Assembly: GCF_024802625.1 (NCBI RefSeq)
Contig: NZ_CP103371.1
Span: 1,116,001 to 1,180,000 of the forward strand
Source of the DNA: Massilia sp. H6
Lineage (GTDB): Bacteria > Pseudomonadota > Gammaproteobacteria > Burkholderiales > Burkholderiaceae_D
DNA: 64,000 bases
Direction of reading: 5' to 3'
Shown here piece after piece: positions 25,916-35,172 of this stretch; positions within the stretch are counted from its first letter, which is position 1; each line of letters opens with the position of its first letter. A program made the position numbers and the translations under genes. The notes beneath the pieces are model-generated. The model was not told where the DNA came from. It saw only the letters and a program-made list of their open reading frames with translations, and made no database searches.

Positions 25916-27324
25916 ACGCGCGGCTGCATGACTACCGGGTGCTGTGGCGCGCCGCGCTGTCGCATACCGCTCGCGTGGACTCGGCCGTCGTGCGCTGGGG
26001 CGCCGCCTTCATTGCGATCGTCGTCTGCCTGGCGGCGTGGCTCGACCAGGGGCTGCGCGCCGCACTGGTGCTGCTCTGGTGCCTGGCGTGCGCCATGGTC
26101 TTGATAATATGGACCTGGTGCTTCATACCGGGCGCGGTGGAACTTGGCGCGCCAGCCAACGCCAAGCTGGTGCCCGGCATGCGCCGGCGCCTGGTTGAAT
26201 TGGCCTGCATGGTCTGGTTTGCCGCGATCGCAGGGCTTGCCCTATCCTCGCTCGCCGACATCGGGCCCAGCGCCCCCTGGCTACTCTGGATCATGCTCGG
26301 CACGATCGGCAGCGCCTTGCACGCCGCAGGACACGGCTTTGGCGCGCCGCTGATGGTGGCAACGTGTTTCGGCGCGGTGGTGCTGGGCCAGGTTCCGGCA
26401 ACACTGCATGCGGCGCTGTCGCCGCCATGGATCGCGGCACTGGCGCTGTTGGCCGGTGCCGCGATCGTCGTGGCGGCGGGCGCGCTCTTTCCCGAGGCGG
26501 GTGAGCGTCACTGGCGCATGATCGAGCGACGACTGCGTTTGCAACCCGGGCCAGGCAAGGCCGACCCGTTGCTGCAAGGGTTTGGCGGCGCCCGGGTCAA
26601 GCGCTGGTATGCCGCCAGCCTGCGCCGCGCATGCGCCCGGCGCGATGGCCGTGGCCTGGTGTTACATGCCCTCGGTCCTGCGCACCACCTGGGCGAGCTC
26701 TCGGCGGGGCTGGGCGCGCTGGCTGCCGTACTGGCCGTGATAGCCGTCTTCACGACATGGCACGACGGTGCCGATGCCGCGACCGGGCTGGGCTGGTTGT
26801 TCGGCAGCCTGCTGCTGATCGTCCCGATGGCGACGACGCTGCGCCTGAACGGGCTGGTGGCTGCCTATCCGGCCGAACAGGCACTGGTGCGACTGGCTCC
26901 GGCCATGCCCGGCACAGCCGCGACATTCAACCGCCACCTGGCGCGCACGCTCGTGCTGCAGGCATTCAAGGCCTGGTCTCTCGGTACCGGAGCCTGCCTG
27001 CTGCTGGCAGTGCTGGGCACTGGCGATGCCTCAACCCTGGTGCGCGTGGCCAGCATCTGCTGCTTGACGCTGCCGCTGGTGGCGGCGCCGCTGCGCAACC
27101 ATGCCATGCGGTCGCCCTTGCCCTTCTTGATGCCCATGCTGCTACTGGCGGCATCGGTTGCGGCAAGCATCGCCATCGGCATGGCGGCACGGGCAGTGAC
27201 CGGCGTGCCGGCGATGCCGGTCGCGGCGCTCGCCAGCATCGCCTTCGCGGCCTGGGCCGTCAGGCGCGGTCTGCGCATGGTGGACGGTTCGCCGTTTGCC
27301 TTTCCGGCAGGGCGGATCGACTAG
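25912..27324 (+). CDS. Large multi-pass membrane protein, probable ABC permease partner
   Basis: A 470-aa protein with roughly ten to twelve hydrophobic segments. A soluble stretch of about 80 residues (near 195-260, including ERHWRMIERRLRLQ) separates two membrane blocks. I do not recognise a standard ABC2 permease signature, so the permease role is inferred from its 4-bp ATGA overlap with the ATPase gene and its topology. ATG 25912 is used because it fits the overlap. Codon use and GC content match the neighbours. Confidence 0.75.
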   Translation: MNARLHDYRVLWRAALSHTARVDSAVVRWGAAFIAIVVCLAAWLDQGLRAALVLLWCLACAMVLIIWTWCFIPGAVELGAPANAKLVPGMRRRLVELACMVWFAAIAGLALSSLADIGPSAPWLLWIMLGTIGSALHAAGHGFGAPLMVATCFGAVVLGQVPATLHAALSPPWIAALALLAGAAIVVAAGALFPEAGERHWRMIERRLRLQPGPGKADPLLQGFGGARVKRWYAASLRRACARRDGRGLVLHALGPAHHLGELSAGLGALAAVLAVIAVFTTWHDGADAATGLGWLFGSLLLIVPMATTLRLNGLVAAYPAEQALVRLAPAMPGTAATFNRHLARTLVLQAFKAWSLGTGACLLLAVLGTGDASTLVRVASICCLTLPLVAAPLRNHAMRSPLPFLMPMLLLAASVAASIAIGMAARAVTGVPAMPVAALASIAFAAWAVRRGLRMVDGSPFAFPAGRID

Positions 27325-27368
27325 GCCGGGCGCACGCCGTGCTCGTCAAGGGGAGCGGCGGCCCGGCC
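27324..27368. terminator. Possible hairpin between convergent genes
   Basis: GGCCGGGC (27324-27331) and GCCCGGCC (27361-27368) are exact inverse copies around a 29-nt loop between the membrane protein gene and the convergent NTF2-like gene. No T-tract follows; the assignment is tentative. Confidence 0.3.
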
Positions 27369-27380
27369 GGAGGCGAACGG

Positions 27381-27917
27381 CTATTTGCTGGCCCTGGACG
27401 GCGCCAGCGCCGGATCGTCCTCCATCGACCACACGACGGCGGCGATCTTCCAGCCAGCCTCGGTGCGCACCATCTGCCAGCTTTCCTTGCCCCAGTTCTG
27501 TACTTTGCCGTCGGCTAGAAAGCTGTAGTCGAACCAGACCTGGGCCACGTCGCCATCGCTGTCGATGCGCACGTTGTCGAAGGTTTCGGCGCGCGGCTTG
27601 GTGGCCTTGACGATGCTCTCGATGAACTTGCGCGGCGAGCTGTTGAAGTATTTCGGGGGACGCGGCAATGCCGGATCGGGACGGTTGGCGTACTCGCGTT
27701 CGACCGCACGGTCGGTGAATACGCCAGTCCAGGTAATGCCCTCGTGCAGGAACAGCCCCATGAAGCTGGCCGTGTCCTTCTTGATGATCGCGGTGCGGAA
27801 GGTTTCGACGATCGCGTCGATCTGCTGCCTGTCGGCGGCTGGCGTCTGGGCCAGGGTTTGCGGCGTGGCCAGCAACAGGCCGAGGGTCAGGGCGCTTGCA
27901 GAAAAGAAGGATTTCAC
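27381..27917 (-). CDS. Exported NTF2-like (DUF4440/SnoaL-type) protein
   Basis: A 178-aa protein read from a GTG at 27917, preceded by a CTGGAGAC ribosome site. A signal peptide (KSFFSASALTLGLLLATPQT, cleavage near AQT) precedes an NTF2-like domain. That domain has the early helix IDAIVETFRTAIIKKDTASFMGLFL and the late strand pair WQMVRTEAGWKIAAVVWSM. Such domains bind small hydrophobic ligands or catalyse isomerase and hydrolase reactions; no specific reaction can be named. It is monocistronic. Confidence 0.78.
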   Translation of the reverse strand: MKSFFSASALTLGLLLATPQTLAQTPAADRQQIDAIVETFRTAIIKKDTASFMGLFLHEGITWTGVFTDRAVEREYANRPDPALPRPPKYFNSSPRKFIESIVKATKPRAETFDNVRIDSDGDVAQVWFDYSFLADGKVQNWGKESWQMVRTEAGWKIAAVVWSMEDDPALAPSRASK

Positions 27918-28032
27918 GGTGTCTCCAGGGTGGGGAAACCGTTGAGTATAGCCATCGCTTGTGCCCGAAGAGTCACCGAAACTCACCGCGTTGAGCGCCC
28001 GGTCCATTCTGGGGGCGATTCCTGCAAGTGGC

Positions 28033-28467
28033 TTACTGCGCGTATACGTTGAACGTGACTGGATACGCCATCGGCCCCGACGCTGGCGCACCGGCCAGGC
28101 GGCGCGGCGGCGGCGGGGTCAGGTGGTCGAGTTCGATGCGCGAGCCGCGCAGTGCTGGCGGCATATAGCCCGGCTGGCCCGGCACCAGGTAAAAGGCCTG
28201 CGCCACGCTGCCGATGCGCAGCGTGAAGCGGTAGCTCAGGCGCCCCGGCCAGATGCAGCGCGCGTTCTCCGGGCAGCGGCTGTCGTCGGCGCCTTCGTAG
28301 GTAATGCGCACGCGCTCGGCCAGCGGCAGGGTCTGGTGTTCGGTCATGGTGTAGCGCGCCTCGGGCAGGCGGTCGTGGGTGGTGGCGCAGCCGCTGGCAA
28401 GCAGGGCGGCGCAACCCAGGGTGAACGGCAGGGTGGTGGCGCGGAGCAGGGGGCGCATGCGGGTCAT
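28033..28467 (-). CDS. Hypothetical lipoprotein
   Basis: A 144-aa protein whose signal peptide ends in LLASGC, a good lipobox with Cys27, so it is probably lipid-anchored. The mature part has one Cys pair in SRCPENARCIWPGRL, a motif often seen in small secreted proteins with this CP...CIWPG pattern, and a Pro-rich HLTPPPPRRL near the end. I cannot name a function. It is divergent from pstS and has no partner on its strand. Confidence 0.72.
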   Translation of the reverse strand: MTRMRPLLRATTLPFTLGCAALLASGCATTHDRLPEARYTMTEHQTLPLAERVRITYEGADDSRCPENARCIWPGRLSYRFTLRIGSVAQAFYLVPGQPGYMPPALRGSRIELDHLTPPPPRRLAGAPASGPMAYPVTFNVYAQ

Positions 28468-28530
28468 CCGTTTGTATTTTTAGAATGTCCATCATAGCAA
28501 ACCCTGCCTGCGCGGTCGCGCGCGCACGGC

Positions 28531-28558
28531 GTCACCAGCCGGTCATATTTGGTGACTA
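28531..28558 (+). promoter_or_regulatory. Inverted repeat and half PHO-box-like site upstream of pstS
   Basis: GTCACC (28531-28536) and GGTGAC (28551-28556) form an inverted repeat, and CGGTCAT within it matches 6 of 7 bases of one PHO-box half. The expected second half, 11 bp on, is not conserved. It is only a weak PhoB candidate, located about 60 bp before the pstS start. Confidence 0.25.
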
Positions 28559-28614
28559 GACTTTGCTGCGTGGTCCAAAGCACACCCCTCAACCAGGAAT
28601 AGGAATACGCATCC

Positions 28615-29652
28615 ATGTTCAAGAAGATCCTCGCCGCTGCCGCCACTACTGCCGCCGTGCTCGCCATGTCGGCTTCTTACGCTGCGGACATGACCGGGGC
28701 CGGTGCGACCTTCCCGTACCCGATCTACGCCAAGTGGGCCGAGTCGTACAAGAAAGCCACCGGTAACGGCCTGAACTACCAATCGGTCGGCTCGGGTGCC
28801 GGCATCAAGCAGATCAAGGCCCGCACCGTCGACTTCGGCGCGTCGGACATGCCGCTCAAGGCCGAAGACCTGGCAGCGGGTGGATTGATGCAATTTCCTG
28901 CCATCATGGGCGGCGTGGTCGCCGTGGTAAACGTCGAAGGCATCGTCCCGGGCCAGCTCAAGCTTACCGGCCCGGTCGTGGCCGACATCTACCTGGGCAA
29001 GATCACCAAATGGAACGCGCCGGCGATCGCCGCGCTCAATCCGGGCGTGAAGCTGCCCGATGCCGACATCACCGTGGTGCATCGTGCCGACAGCTCGGGC
29101 ACGTCCTTCCTGTTCACCGATTACCTGGCCAAGACCAGCGCCGACTGGAAGAGCCAGGTCGGCGCCGGCACCGCGGTCAAGTGGGCGGTGGGCGTGGGCG
29201 GCAAGGGCAACGAAGGCGTGGCCGCCAACGTGCAGCGCATCAAGGGTTCGATCGGCTATGTCGAGTGGGCCTATGCCAAGAAGAACAAGCTGTCGCACAC
29301 TCAGCTCAAGAACAAGGATGGCGTGTTCCTGCAGCCGGACGACGATGGTTTCAAGGCCGCCGCTGCCGGCGCCGAGTGGACCAGGGCGCCGGGCTTCGGC
29401 GTGGTGCTGACCGACCAGGCCGGCAAGCAGAGCTGGCCGATCACCGGCGTGTCCTACATCCTGATGCATCGCACCCAGGCCGACCCCAACAAGGGAGCCG
29501 AAGTGTTGAAATTCTTCGACTGGGCCTTCAAGAATGGCGCCCCATCCGCCGCCGAACTCGACTACGTGCCGATGCCGGCCTCGGTCGTCAAGCTGGTCCA
29601 GGCCAACTGGAAAGCCCAGCTCAAGGATGGCGCGGGCAAGGCGATCTACTGA
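28615..29652 (+). CDS. pstS: Phosphate ABC transporter substrate-binding protein PstS
   Basis: A 345-aa periplasmic phosphate-binding protein. The signal peptide ends near SYA-AD (residue 23), followed by GAGATFPYPIYAKW, the first phosphate-contact loop. Further ligand segments are GSGAGIKQI, FGASDMPL and the DSSGTSF loop with its Ser/Thr contacts. The usual pstC-pstA-pstB-phoU genes are not downstream; mntP follows after a hairpin. This is therefore an orphan pstS, either an extra receptor or separated from the transporter genes elsewhere. Confidence 0.95.
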   Translation: MFKKILAAAATTAAVLAMSASYAADMTGAGATFPYPIYAKWAESYKKATGNGLNYQSVGSGAGIKQIKARTVDFGASDMPLKAEDLAAGGLMQFPAIMGGVVAVVNVEGIVPGQLKLTGPVVADIYLGKITKWNAPAIAALNPGVKLPDADITVVHRADSSGTSFLFTDYLAKTSADWKSQVGAGTAVKWAVGVGGKGNEGVAANVQRIKGSIGYVEWAYAKKNKLSHTQLKNKDGVFLQPDDDGFKAAAAGAEWTRAPGFGVVLTDQAGKQSWPITGVSYILMHRTQADPNKGAEVLKFFDWAFKNGAPSAAELDYVPMPASVVKLVQANWKAQLKDGAGKAIY

Positions 29653-29660
29653 TGTTCGGC

Positions 29661-29707
29661 GGCCGGGGCCGGTGGGCGGGGACACTACCCCAGCCTCGGC
29701 CCCGGCC
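29661..29707 (+). terminator. GC-rich hairpin after pstS
   Basis: GGCCGGGGCC (29661-29670) pairs exactly with GGCCCCGGCC (29698-29707), with an inner GGGG/CCCC stem. It starts 8 bp after the pstS stop. It lacks a T-run, so termination may be partial or factor-dependent. Confidence 0.5.
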
Positions 29708-29732
29708 CCAGCTCCTGCCTCCTCACGACCGC

Positions 29733-29826
29733 GCATTGCGCCGGTAGGTGTTTCCTTCTAGAATGACCGCTCCCCGTGGGGAGTAGCCTGTATGCGCGCC
29801 TTGCGCTTGGCGAGACCATCGGCGCC
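29733..29826 (+). ncRNA. Candidate yybP-ykoY manganese riboswitch upstream of mntP
   Basis: The leader contains GGGGAGTAGCC (29778-29788) and GGCGAGACC (29809-29817), the two sequence blocks that mark the manganese-binding junction of the yybP-ykoY class. It lies 15-60 nt ahead of an mntP gene, the classical target. An alternative CTCCCC-GT-GGGGAG pairing (29770-29783) could sequester the first block in the unliganded state. In the known class, Mn2+ binding turns expression on. Outer borders are approximate because the closing helix is not certain. Confidence 0.8.
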
Positions 29827-29840
29827 CAACAGGCAATCCC

Positions 29841-30401
29841 ATGACCTATACCGCACTGCTGTTTCTCGCCCTGGCGATGTCGACCGACGCCTTTGCCGCG
29901 GCCATCGCCAAGGGCGCCGCCCTGCGCAAGCCAACGCTGCCGCAGGCGCTGCGCATTGGCCTGCTGTTCGGCTGCATCGAAACCATCACGCCGCTGATCG
30001 GCTGGGCCCTCGGCTCGCTGGCGGCCGACGCCATCCGCCAGTGGGACCACTGGATCGCTTTTTTCCTGCTGCTGGGGCTGGGCGGGCGCATGATCTGGCT
30101 GTCGTTCGGCGCAGACCAGGCCGAAGAATCGGCCGCTTCTCAAAAAACGGTGGTGCTGGTACTCACGGCGGTGGCCACCAGCATCGATGCGATGGCGGTC
30201 GGGGTCGGCCTGGCCTTTGTCGACGTCGCGATCGTGCATGCGGCGCTGGCGATCGGGGTCTCGACCACGGTCATGGTGACCATCGGCGTGCTGCTGGGGC
30301 AGCGCCTGGGCGCCGTGGCCGGACGCAACGCCGAACGGGTCGGCGGCGTGGTGCTGATCTTGGTCGGCACCACCATCTTGATCGAACACTTGTCGGCTTG
30401 A
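29841..30401 (+). CDS. mntP: Manganese efflux pump MntP
   Basis: A 186-aa MntP (DUF204) protein with six membrane helices in two homologous halves. Each half has the conserved acidic motif: Asp16 in [13 protein letters not shown] and Asp116 in [13 protein letters not shown] further Glu47 in [12 protein letters not shown] is the expected intramembrane acid. It exports excess Mn2+. The upstream riboswitch candidate gives a direct mechanism for induction by manganese. It is convergent with the yghU-type gene. Confidence 0.95.
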   Translation: MTYTALLFLALAMSTDAFAAAIAKGAALRKPTLPQALRIGLLFGCIETITPLIGWALGSLAADAIRQWDHWIAFFLLLGLGGRMIWLSFGADQAEESAASQKTVVLVLTAVATSIDAMAVGVGLAFVDVAIVHAALAIGVSTTVMVTIGVLLGQRLGAVAGRNAERVGGVVLILVGTTILIEHLSA

Positions 30402-30423
30402 GGCCGATCCAGGCCGTGGCTGA

Positions 30424-31266
30424 TCAGTCGAGGTCGGCCGCATCGTGGCGCTCGGCCACCTGCTCATCGGGATTGCCGAATACCCGGTTGACCTTGCGGC
30501 CCCGGATCACGGCCGGACGCGCCCCGATCTCGTCGGCCCAGCGGCGCAGGTGCGGGTATTCGTGCACCGACAGGAATTCTGCGGCTTCGTAGAGCTCACC
30601 GCGCACCATGGCGCCATACCATGGCCAGATGGCCATGTCGGCGATCGTGTACGCGTTCCCGGCTACATACTGGTGATGCGCCAGCTGGCGTTCCAGCACG
30701 TCGAGCTGGCGCTTGGTTTCCATCGCATAGCGGTCGATCGGGTATTCCAGCTTCTCGGGCGCGTAGGCATAGAAATGACCGAAGCCGCCACCGACGAATG
30801 GCGCCGAGCCCATCTGCCAGAACAGCCAGTTCATGGTCTCGACCCGCGCCACGCCTTCTTTTGGCAGGAAGGCGCCGAACTTCTCGGCCAGGTAGACCAT
30901 GATCGAACCCGATTCGAAGACGCGCACCGGCTCGGGGCCGGTGCGGTCGACCAGGGCCGGGATCTTCGAATTCGGGTTGATATCGACAAAGCCGCTCGAG
31001 AACTGTGCGCCTTCGTTGATGCGGATTAGCCAGGCATCGTACTCGGCCTGAACGTAGCCGAGCGCGATCAGCTCTTCGAGCATGATCGTCACCTTCACGC
31101 CATTGGGCGTGCCCAGCGAATACAGCTGCAGCGGATGCTTTCCTACCGGGAGTTCGGCCTCATGGGTGGGGCCGGCGACAGGGCGGTTGATGCTGGCAAA
31201 CTTGCCACCGGAAGTGGTAGGTGGCGTCCATACCTTGGGCGGGACATAGGTCGATTTGTCGGTCAT
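30424..31266 (-). CDS. yghU: Glutathione-dependent disulfide-bond oxidoreductase (YghU type)
   Basis: A 280-aa Nu-class glutathione transferase relative. It has the long YghU N-terminal extension (YVPPKVWTPPTTSGGKFASI), a thioredoxin-like domain with NPNSKIPAL and the gamma-Glu-binding ESGSIMVYLAEKFG, and an all-helical C-terminal domain with the conserved YTIADMAIWPWYG. Members show disulfide-bond reductase and peroxidase activity using two glutathiones. ATG 31266 matches the family N-terminus. It is monocistronic, divergent from the Sel1 gene. Confidence 0.92.
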   Translation of the reverse strand: MTDKSTYVPPKVWTPPTTSGGKFASINRPVAGPTHEAELPVGKHPLQLYSLGTPNGVKVTIMLEELIALGYVQAEYDAWLIRINEGAQFSSGFVDINPNSKIPALVDRTGPEPVRVFESGSIMVYLAEKFGAFLPKEGVARVETMNWLFWQMGSAPFVGGGFGHFYAYAPEKLEYPIDRYAMETKRQLDVLERQLAHHQYVAGNAYTIADMAIWPWYGAMVRGELYEAAEFLSVHEYPHLRRWADEIGARPAVIRGRKVNRVFGNPDEQVAERHDAADLD

Positions 31267-31372
31267 GGGGGTTCCTTGTTGTGCCGGATGAAAGGTCCAT
31301 TCTATCCGCGCTGTCCGCGCGTCAGTGACAATCCGAGTAAATGTAGCGCTGCAAGAAGGGTACATTGATGGC

Positions 31373-32674
31373 ATGAAAATCGCTCTCCTTTTCCTGGCTG
31401 CCGCTGCCATTCTCCCTACGCCCGCAGTCGCCGCCCGCCTGCAGAGCGCGCAGCAGGTCGTGGCGATCGACCTGAATGCCTGCCCACGTCCCGACTACCC
31501 TGCTGCCGCACTGGCGCAGCGTGCGGCGGGCAAGACGACCGTGGAAATGCAGATCGGCGAGCGCGGCCGGGTCACCGATGCGCGCGTGCTGGTGTCCAGC
31601 GGCAGGGCGGATCTCGACGAGGCAGCGCTGGCGAACATTCGCCACTGTGTCTTCCATGCGGTACTTGCCACCAACGACACGCCGACCGGATGGCTCAAGA
31701 CGCAATACGTCTGGATACCTGGCGCTGCCAAGAGCGCGGCAGCAGATGGCCAGGCCCAGCTGGCCAGCACCAGGGCACTGGCGGCATCGGGAGACCCGGT
31801 GGCGCAAAACAGATTGGGGGCGTGGTACGAGAACGGCACCTACGTCAAGGCCGACCTGGCGCGGGCCGCAAGCTGGTACCGCTTGGCGGCGCAAAACGGC
31901 AATGCCATCGCGCAGAACAACCTCGGCGTACTGTACAACCGTGGCGCCGGCATGGTGCGCGACCCCAAACAAGCCGCCTACTGGTACGCGAAAGCGGCAG
32001 AGCAGGGACACGGCTGGGCGCAGGCAAACCTGGCACATTTTTATCGGTTCGGGACGGCCGGGGAAGTAGACATCGAGAAAGCGCGAGACTGGCTGACGAA
32101 AGCTGCCGAGGGTGGACTACCGGCCGCACAGGTAAGGCTGGGCCTGCAGCTGATGGAAGGCGCGCGCGCCGACGAGGAGCGCGTGGCTGCAGCGGCGTGG
32201 ATCGCACGCGCCGCAGCCCAGGATTACCCCCAGGGCATCTACTATCTCGGCCGCAGCTTCGAGCTGGGCCTTGGCAACCCCCAGGACGACGCGCAGGCAG
32301 GCGCCCTGTACCGCAAGGCGCTGGGACGCAGCGAGGGGAGGGCCGAAACCGCGCTGGGTAGCTTAATCGAGGCCGGACGCGCCGCCACGGCCAGTGAAGA
32401 CGAGGTCGCCAAGCTGTACCAGAAGGCCATGCGGTCGCGTTACGGGGCCGCCTACTACCAATATGGCCTGCTGCTGGAAAAGCGCGGCGATGATGGGCTG
32501 GCGGCGGCGGTGTTCCGGCAAGGCGCGGAAATCGGCGACTGCGGGGCGGTGCTCAGATACAGGCAGTCGCGACAAGCGCCGGAGACCCCGTCCGCTGCTG
32601 GAATGTCGGAAGCCCAGCTGGAACTGCGTGGCCGGATGTGCGCGGCGAAGTTGGAAATGGCGCCACGGCTTTGA
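31373..32674 (+). CDS. Exported TonB-C-like and Sel1-repeat protein
   Basis: A 433-aa protein with a signal peptide (about 1-20, ending PAVA). A TonB C-terminal-like energy-transducer fold follows (about 35-110, with PDYPAAALAQRAAGKTTVEM), then a run of about six Sel1-like repeats (such as ASGDPVAQNRLGAWYENG and AAEQGHGWAQANLAHFYRFG). Sel1 repeats are protein-protein scaffolds. The fusion suggests an envelope adaptor; no partner gene is adjacent. ATG 31373 is preferred over 31325 because it directly precedes the signal peptide. Confidence 0.82.
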   Translation: MKIALLFLAAAAILPTPAVAARLQSAQQVVAIDLNACPRPDYPAAALAQRAAGKTTVEMQIGERGRVTDARVLVSSGRADLDEAALANIRHCVFHAVLATNDTPTGWLKTQYVWIPGAAKSAAADGQAQLASTRALAASGDPVAQNRLGAWYENGTYVKADLARAASWYRLAAQNGNAIAQNNLGVLYNRGAGMVRDPKQAAYWYAKAAEQGHGWAQANLAHFYRFGTAGEVDIEKARDWLTKAAEGGLPAAQVRLGLQLMEGARADEERVAAAAWIARAAAQDYPQGIYYLGRSFELGLGNPQDDAQAGALYRKALGRSEGRAETALGSLIEAGRAATASEDEVAKLYQKAMRSRYGAAYYQYGLLLEKRGDDGLAAAVFRQGAEIGDCGAVLRYRQSRQAPETPSAAGMSEAQLELRGRMCAAKLEMAPRL

Positions 32675-33072
32675 TGTGGCGGCTGGTGGAACAAGAGTTT
32701 CTTGGCTTTTCTATGCAGTGGCGCCACCACCAGCCCCCAAGCCGACTCAAGAGCAGACTGTTGTTGTAAAAAAGAAGAAGAACATATTGGATTAACTTTC
32801 GAATCAGATCAGCGAAGCGCCAAGTCTGAACCGCTGTGAATAACTGACGAACTCAATATCGTGCGCCTGCTTTGGGACGATACCAGTTGGCCGCCAACGG
32901 CAGAGCTTTTCGTTTGACAATCTGCGTTCACGCGTCTGGGCGGTTTCGGCCAGGAGCGGCCCATCATTTGTTGTTTGCCGTTCGAGCCACGTATTGCACC
33001 GCTTATCGCATTTTCCCCTACCTCAACGATCAAGATGTTAATTTGTGCCACCTTTTCTAGTGAGGAGTCACT
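32675..33072. other. 398-bp lower-GC intergenic stretch with a possible gene tail
   Basis: One forward frame ends at 32795 with FYAVAPPPAPKPTQEQTVVV and a KKKKNILD tail, which reads like the C-terminus of a real protein but has no start codon or upstream domain. The rest has no credible frame. A TTGACA occurs near 32914 without a clear -10. Codons such as ATA, GTT and ACT in the tail are unlike the surrounding genes. Confidence 0.45.
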
Positions 33073-33792
33073 GTGTACATCCGTTCGTTCTTGTTTCTAT
33101 TTGCTGTCGCCGGTAGCGCCTGTGCCGGTGACGGCTTCGAAGTCAGTCACAAATCTGATTCCGCCCAAGCCAAGCCCATGGCCTGGAGCTTGCAGTTGTT
33201 AGAGAAAGGCAAGCACGTGTTCGACAAGCGCGGGCCAAAGAAGGCACCGGGAGCCACGTTAAGCTTTCGCCTGCCGAAAGTTGATGTAGACCAGGGGGAA
33301 AATCAAGTCGTGATCGTCCGCGCGGATCGTCGTATTCCGGTGACTATGCTTTCGAATAACACTTTCGTGCTTGGACAAGACAACTTGGGGAAAAGCAGCG
33401 ATGCATTAGTCGTTGTAAACAGAAACTTCCCAAAAGGTGAATTCAATCATCCATTAGTGCAAGTGCGCTCCCCCGGCCTGCCAGGCGGTGTCCGGCGTAT
33501 GGGCGATCTGCGCCTAAGCTGCGAGGCACAAATGGAAATGGCGAAGGGAGAAGGATTCAAGTTTCGCGCGCTTGTCGGGGCTGTGAACATGTTCGGCTTC
33601 GATATATGCAAGGAGCTCGAGATCACGAAACTTGATGCGCCGTCGAGCAAGTACGACACTGTGACGGTCGAGGACGGCAACCGTCGTCTAGTGCAGGCAG
33701 CCAAAGACAAGAACGTGGTGGAGTTGGGCGACAACGCCTGGTCTGACGATGCCCGTATCAGCTACACCCTGAACGGCAGCCTGGTCGAATAA
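33073..33792 (+). CDS. Unknown exported protein in a lower-GC patch
   Basis: A 239-aa protein starting at GTG 33073 behind a good GAGGAG site (33062-33067). The signal peptide is YIRSFLFLFAVAGSACAGDG. The mature part is basic and beta-rich, with a single Cys pair (Cys in RLSCEAQ and DICKELE) and no membrane helix. It has no motif I recognise. Codon use (TTA, GTA, GAT, CAA) is less GC-biased than in the neighbours, suggesting acquisition from elsewhere. No operon partner. Confidence 0.65.
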   Translation: MYIRSFLFLFAVAGSACAGDGFEVSHKSDSAQAKPMAWSLQLLEKGKHVFDKRGPKKAPGATLSFRLPKVDVDQGENQVVIVRADRRIPVTMLSNNTFVLGQDNLGKSSDALVVVNRNFPKGEFNHPLVQVRSPGLPGGVRRMGDLRLSCEAQMEMAKGEGFKFRALVGAVNMFGFDICKELEITKLDAPSSKYDTVTVEDGNRRLVQAAKDKNVVELGDNAWSDDARISYTLNGSLVE

Positions 33793-33814
33793 GCTTGTCC
33801 ATTGCTGCGCCATG

Positions 33815-33958
33815 TCATTCGCCCATGACGGTTTTGCCCAGGGCAATGTCGAGGTCGAGCAGCAGGCGCCTGGCGAAAGGGCGCATCGGCGCCTTGGACG
33901 GGTCGTGGCAAACCAGCCTGGTTGCCGTCGCGATGGCATCGTCATCGATGTTGCGTGA
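33815..33958 (-). pseudogene. C-terminal gene fragment, 47 codons
   Basis: On the minus strand a frame reads ATATRLVCHDPSKAPMRPFA then RRLLLDLDIALGKTVMGE and stops, with host-like codon choice. Directly upstream, at 33959-33961, is an in-frame TAA and there is no start codon. It looks like the surviving tail of a deleted gene. I cannot name the parent protein. Confidence 0.4.
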
Positions 33959-34020
33959 TTATCCGGGCTTCTACGCCAGCGCTTTCTAGGCTCAGTTAAT
34001 GGTCTATGTGTCAATAAGCG

Positions 34021-34092
34021 GCGCTGCTGGCGCACATGTTGTCGAGCACGGCGGATACCGGCGAGTTCGTCACGCTACTGGCCCAGCGCTGA
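34021..34092 (+). pseudogene. C-terminal gene fragment, 23 codons
   Basis: The forward frame ALLAHMLSSTADTGEFVTLL followed by AQR and TGA has strongly host-like codon use, but an in-frame TAA lies six bases before it (34015-34017). It sits just ahead of a good terminator, as expected for the end of a gene whose body is lost. Confidence 0.35.
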
Positions 34093-34113
34093 TGGCAGGA
34101 TTTGCCGCGCCCA

Positions 34114-34141
34114 TAAAAAAACCCGCCGAAGCGGGTTTTTT
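34114..34141. terminator. Bidirectional rho-independent terminator
   Basis: Stem ACCCGC-CGAA-GCGGGT flanked by a run of A on one side and of T on the other, so it can act in both directions. It ends rpoH on the minus strand and whatever once ended at 34092 on the plus strand. Confidence 0.9.
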
Positions 34142-34161
34142 GCGCGATGCGGTTACTGGCG

Positions 34162-35052
<891 letters not shown>

Positions 35053-35172
35053 ATTAGTTTCCTCGTAGTAGTCTTACTGCATCCAAGGTGTCACGGACAC
35101 ATGTCTCGGTACACTCAATCACTGCCTGTTTCTGGATGCTTTACTTGATTTTCGCTCGTATCAAACCATATA

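Noticed and set aside
28531..28558. A full PHO box for pstS
   Set aside because: Only one half-site (CGGTCAT) fits. The required second repeat 11 bp later matches poorly, so it was kept only as a weak regulatory candidate.
32800..33060. A possible mobile element remnant between the Sel1 gene and the unknown exported protein
   Set aside because: The region is odd in composition, but I found no terminal repeats, target duplication or transposase-like translation.
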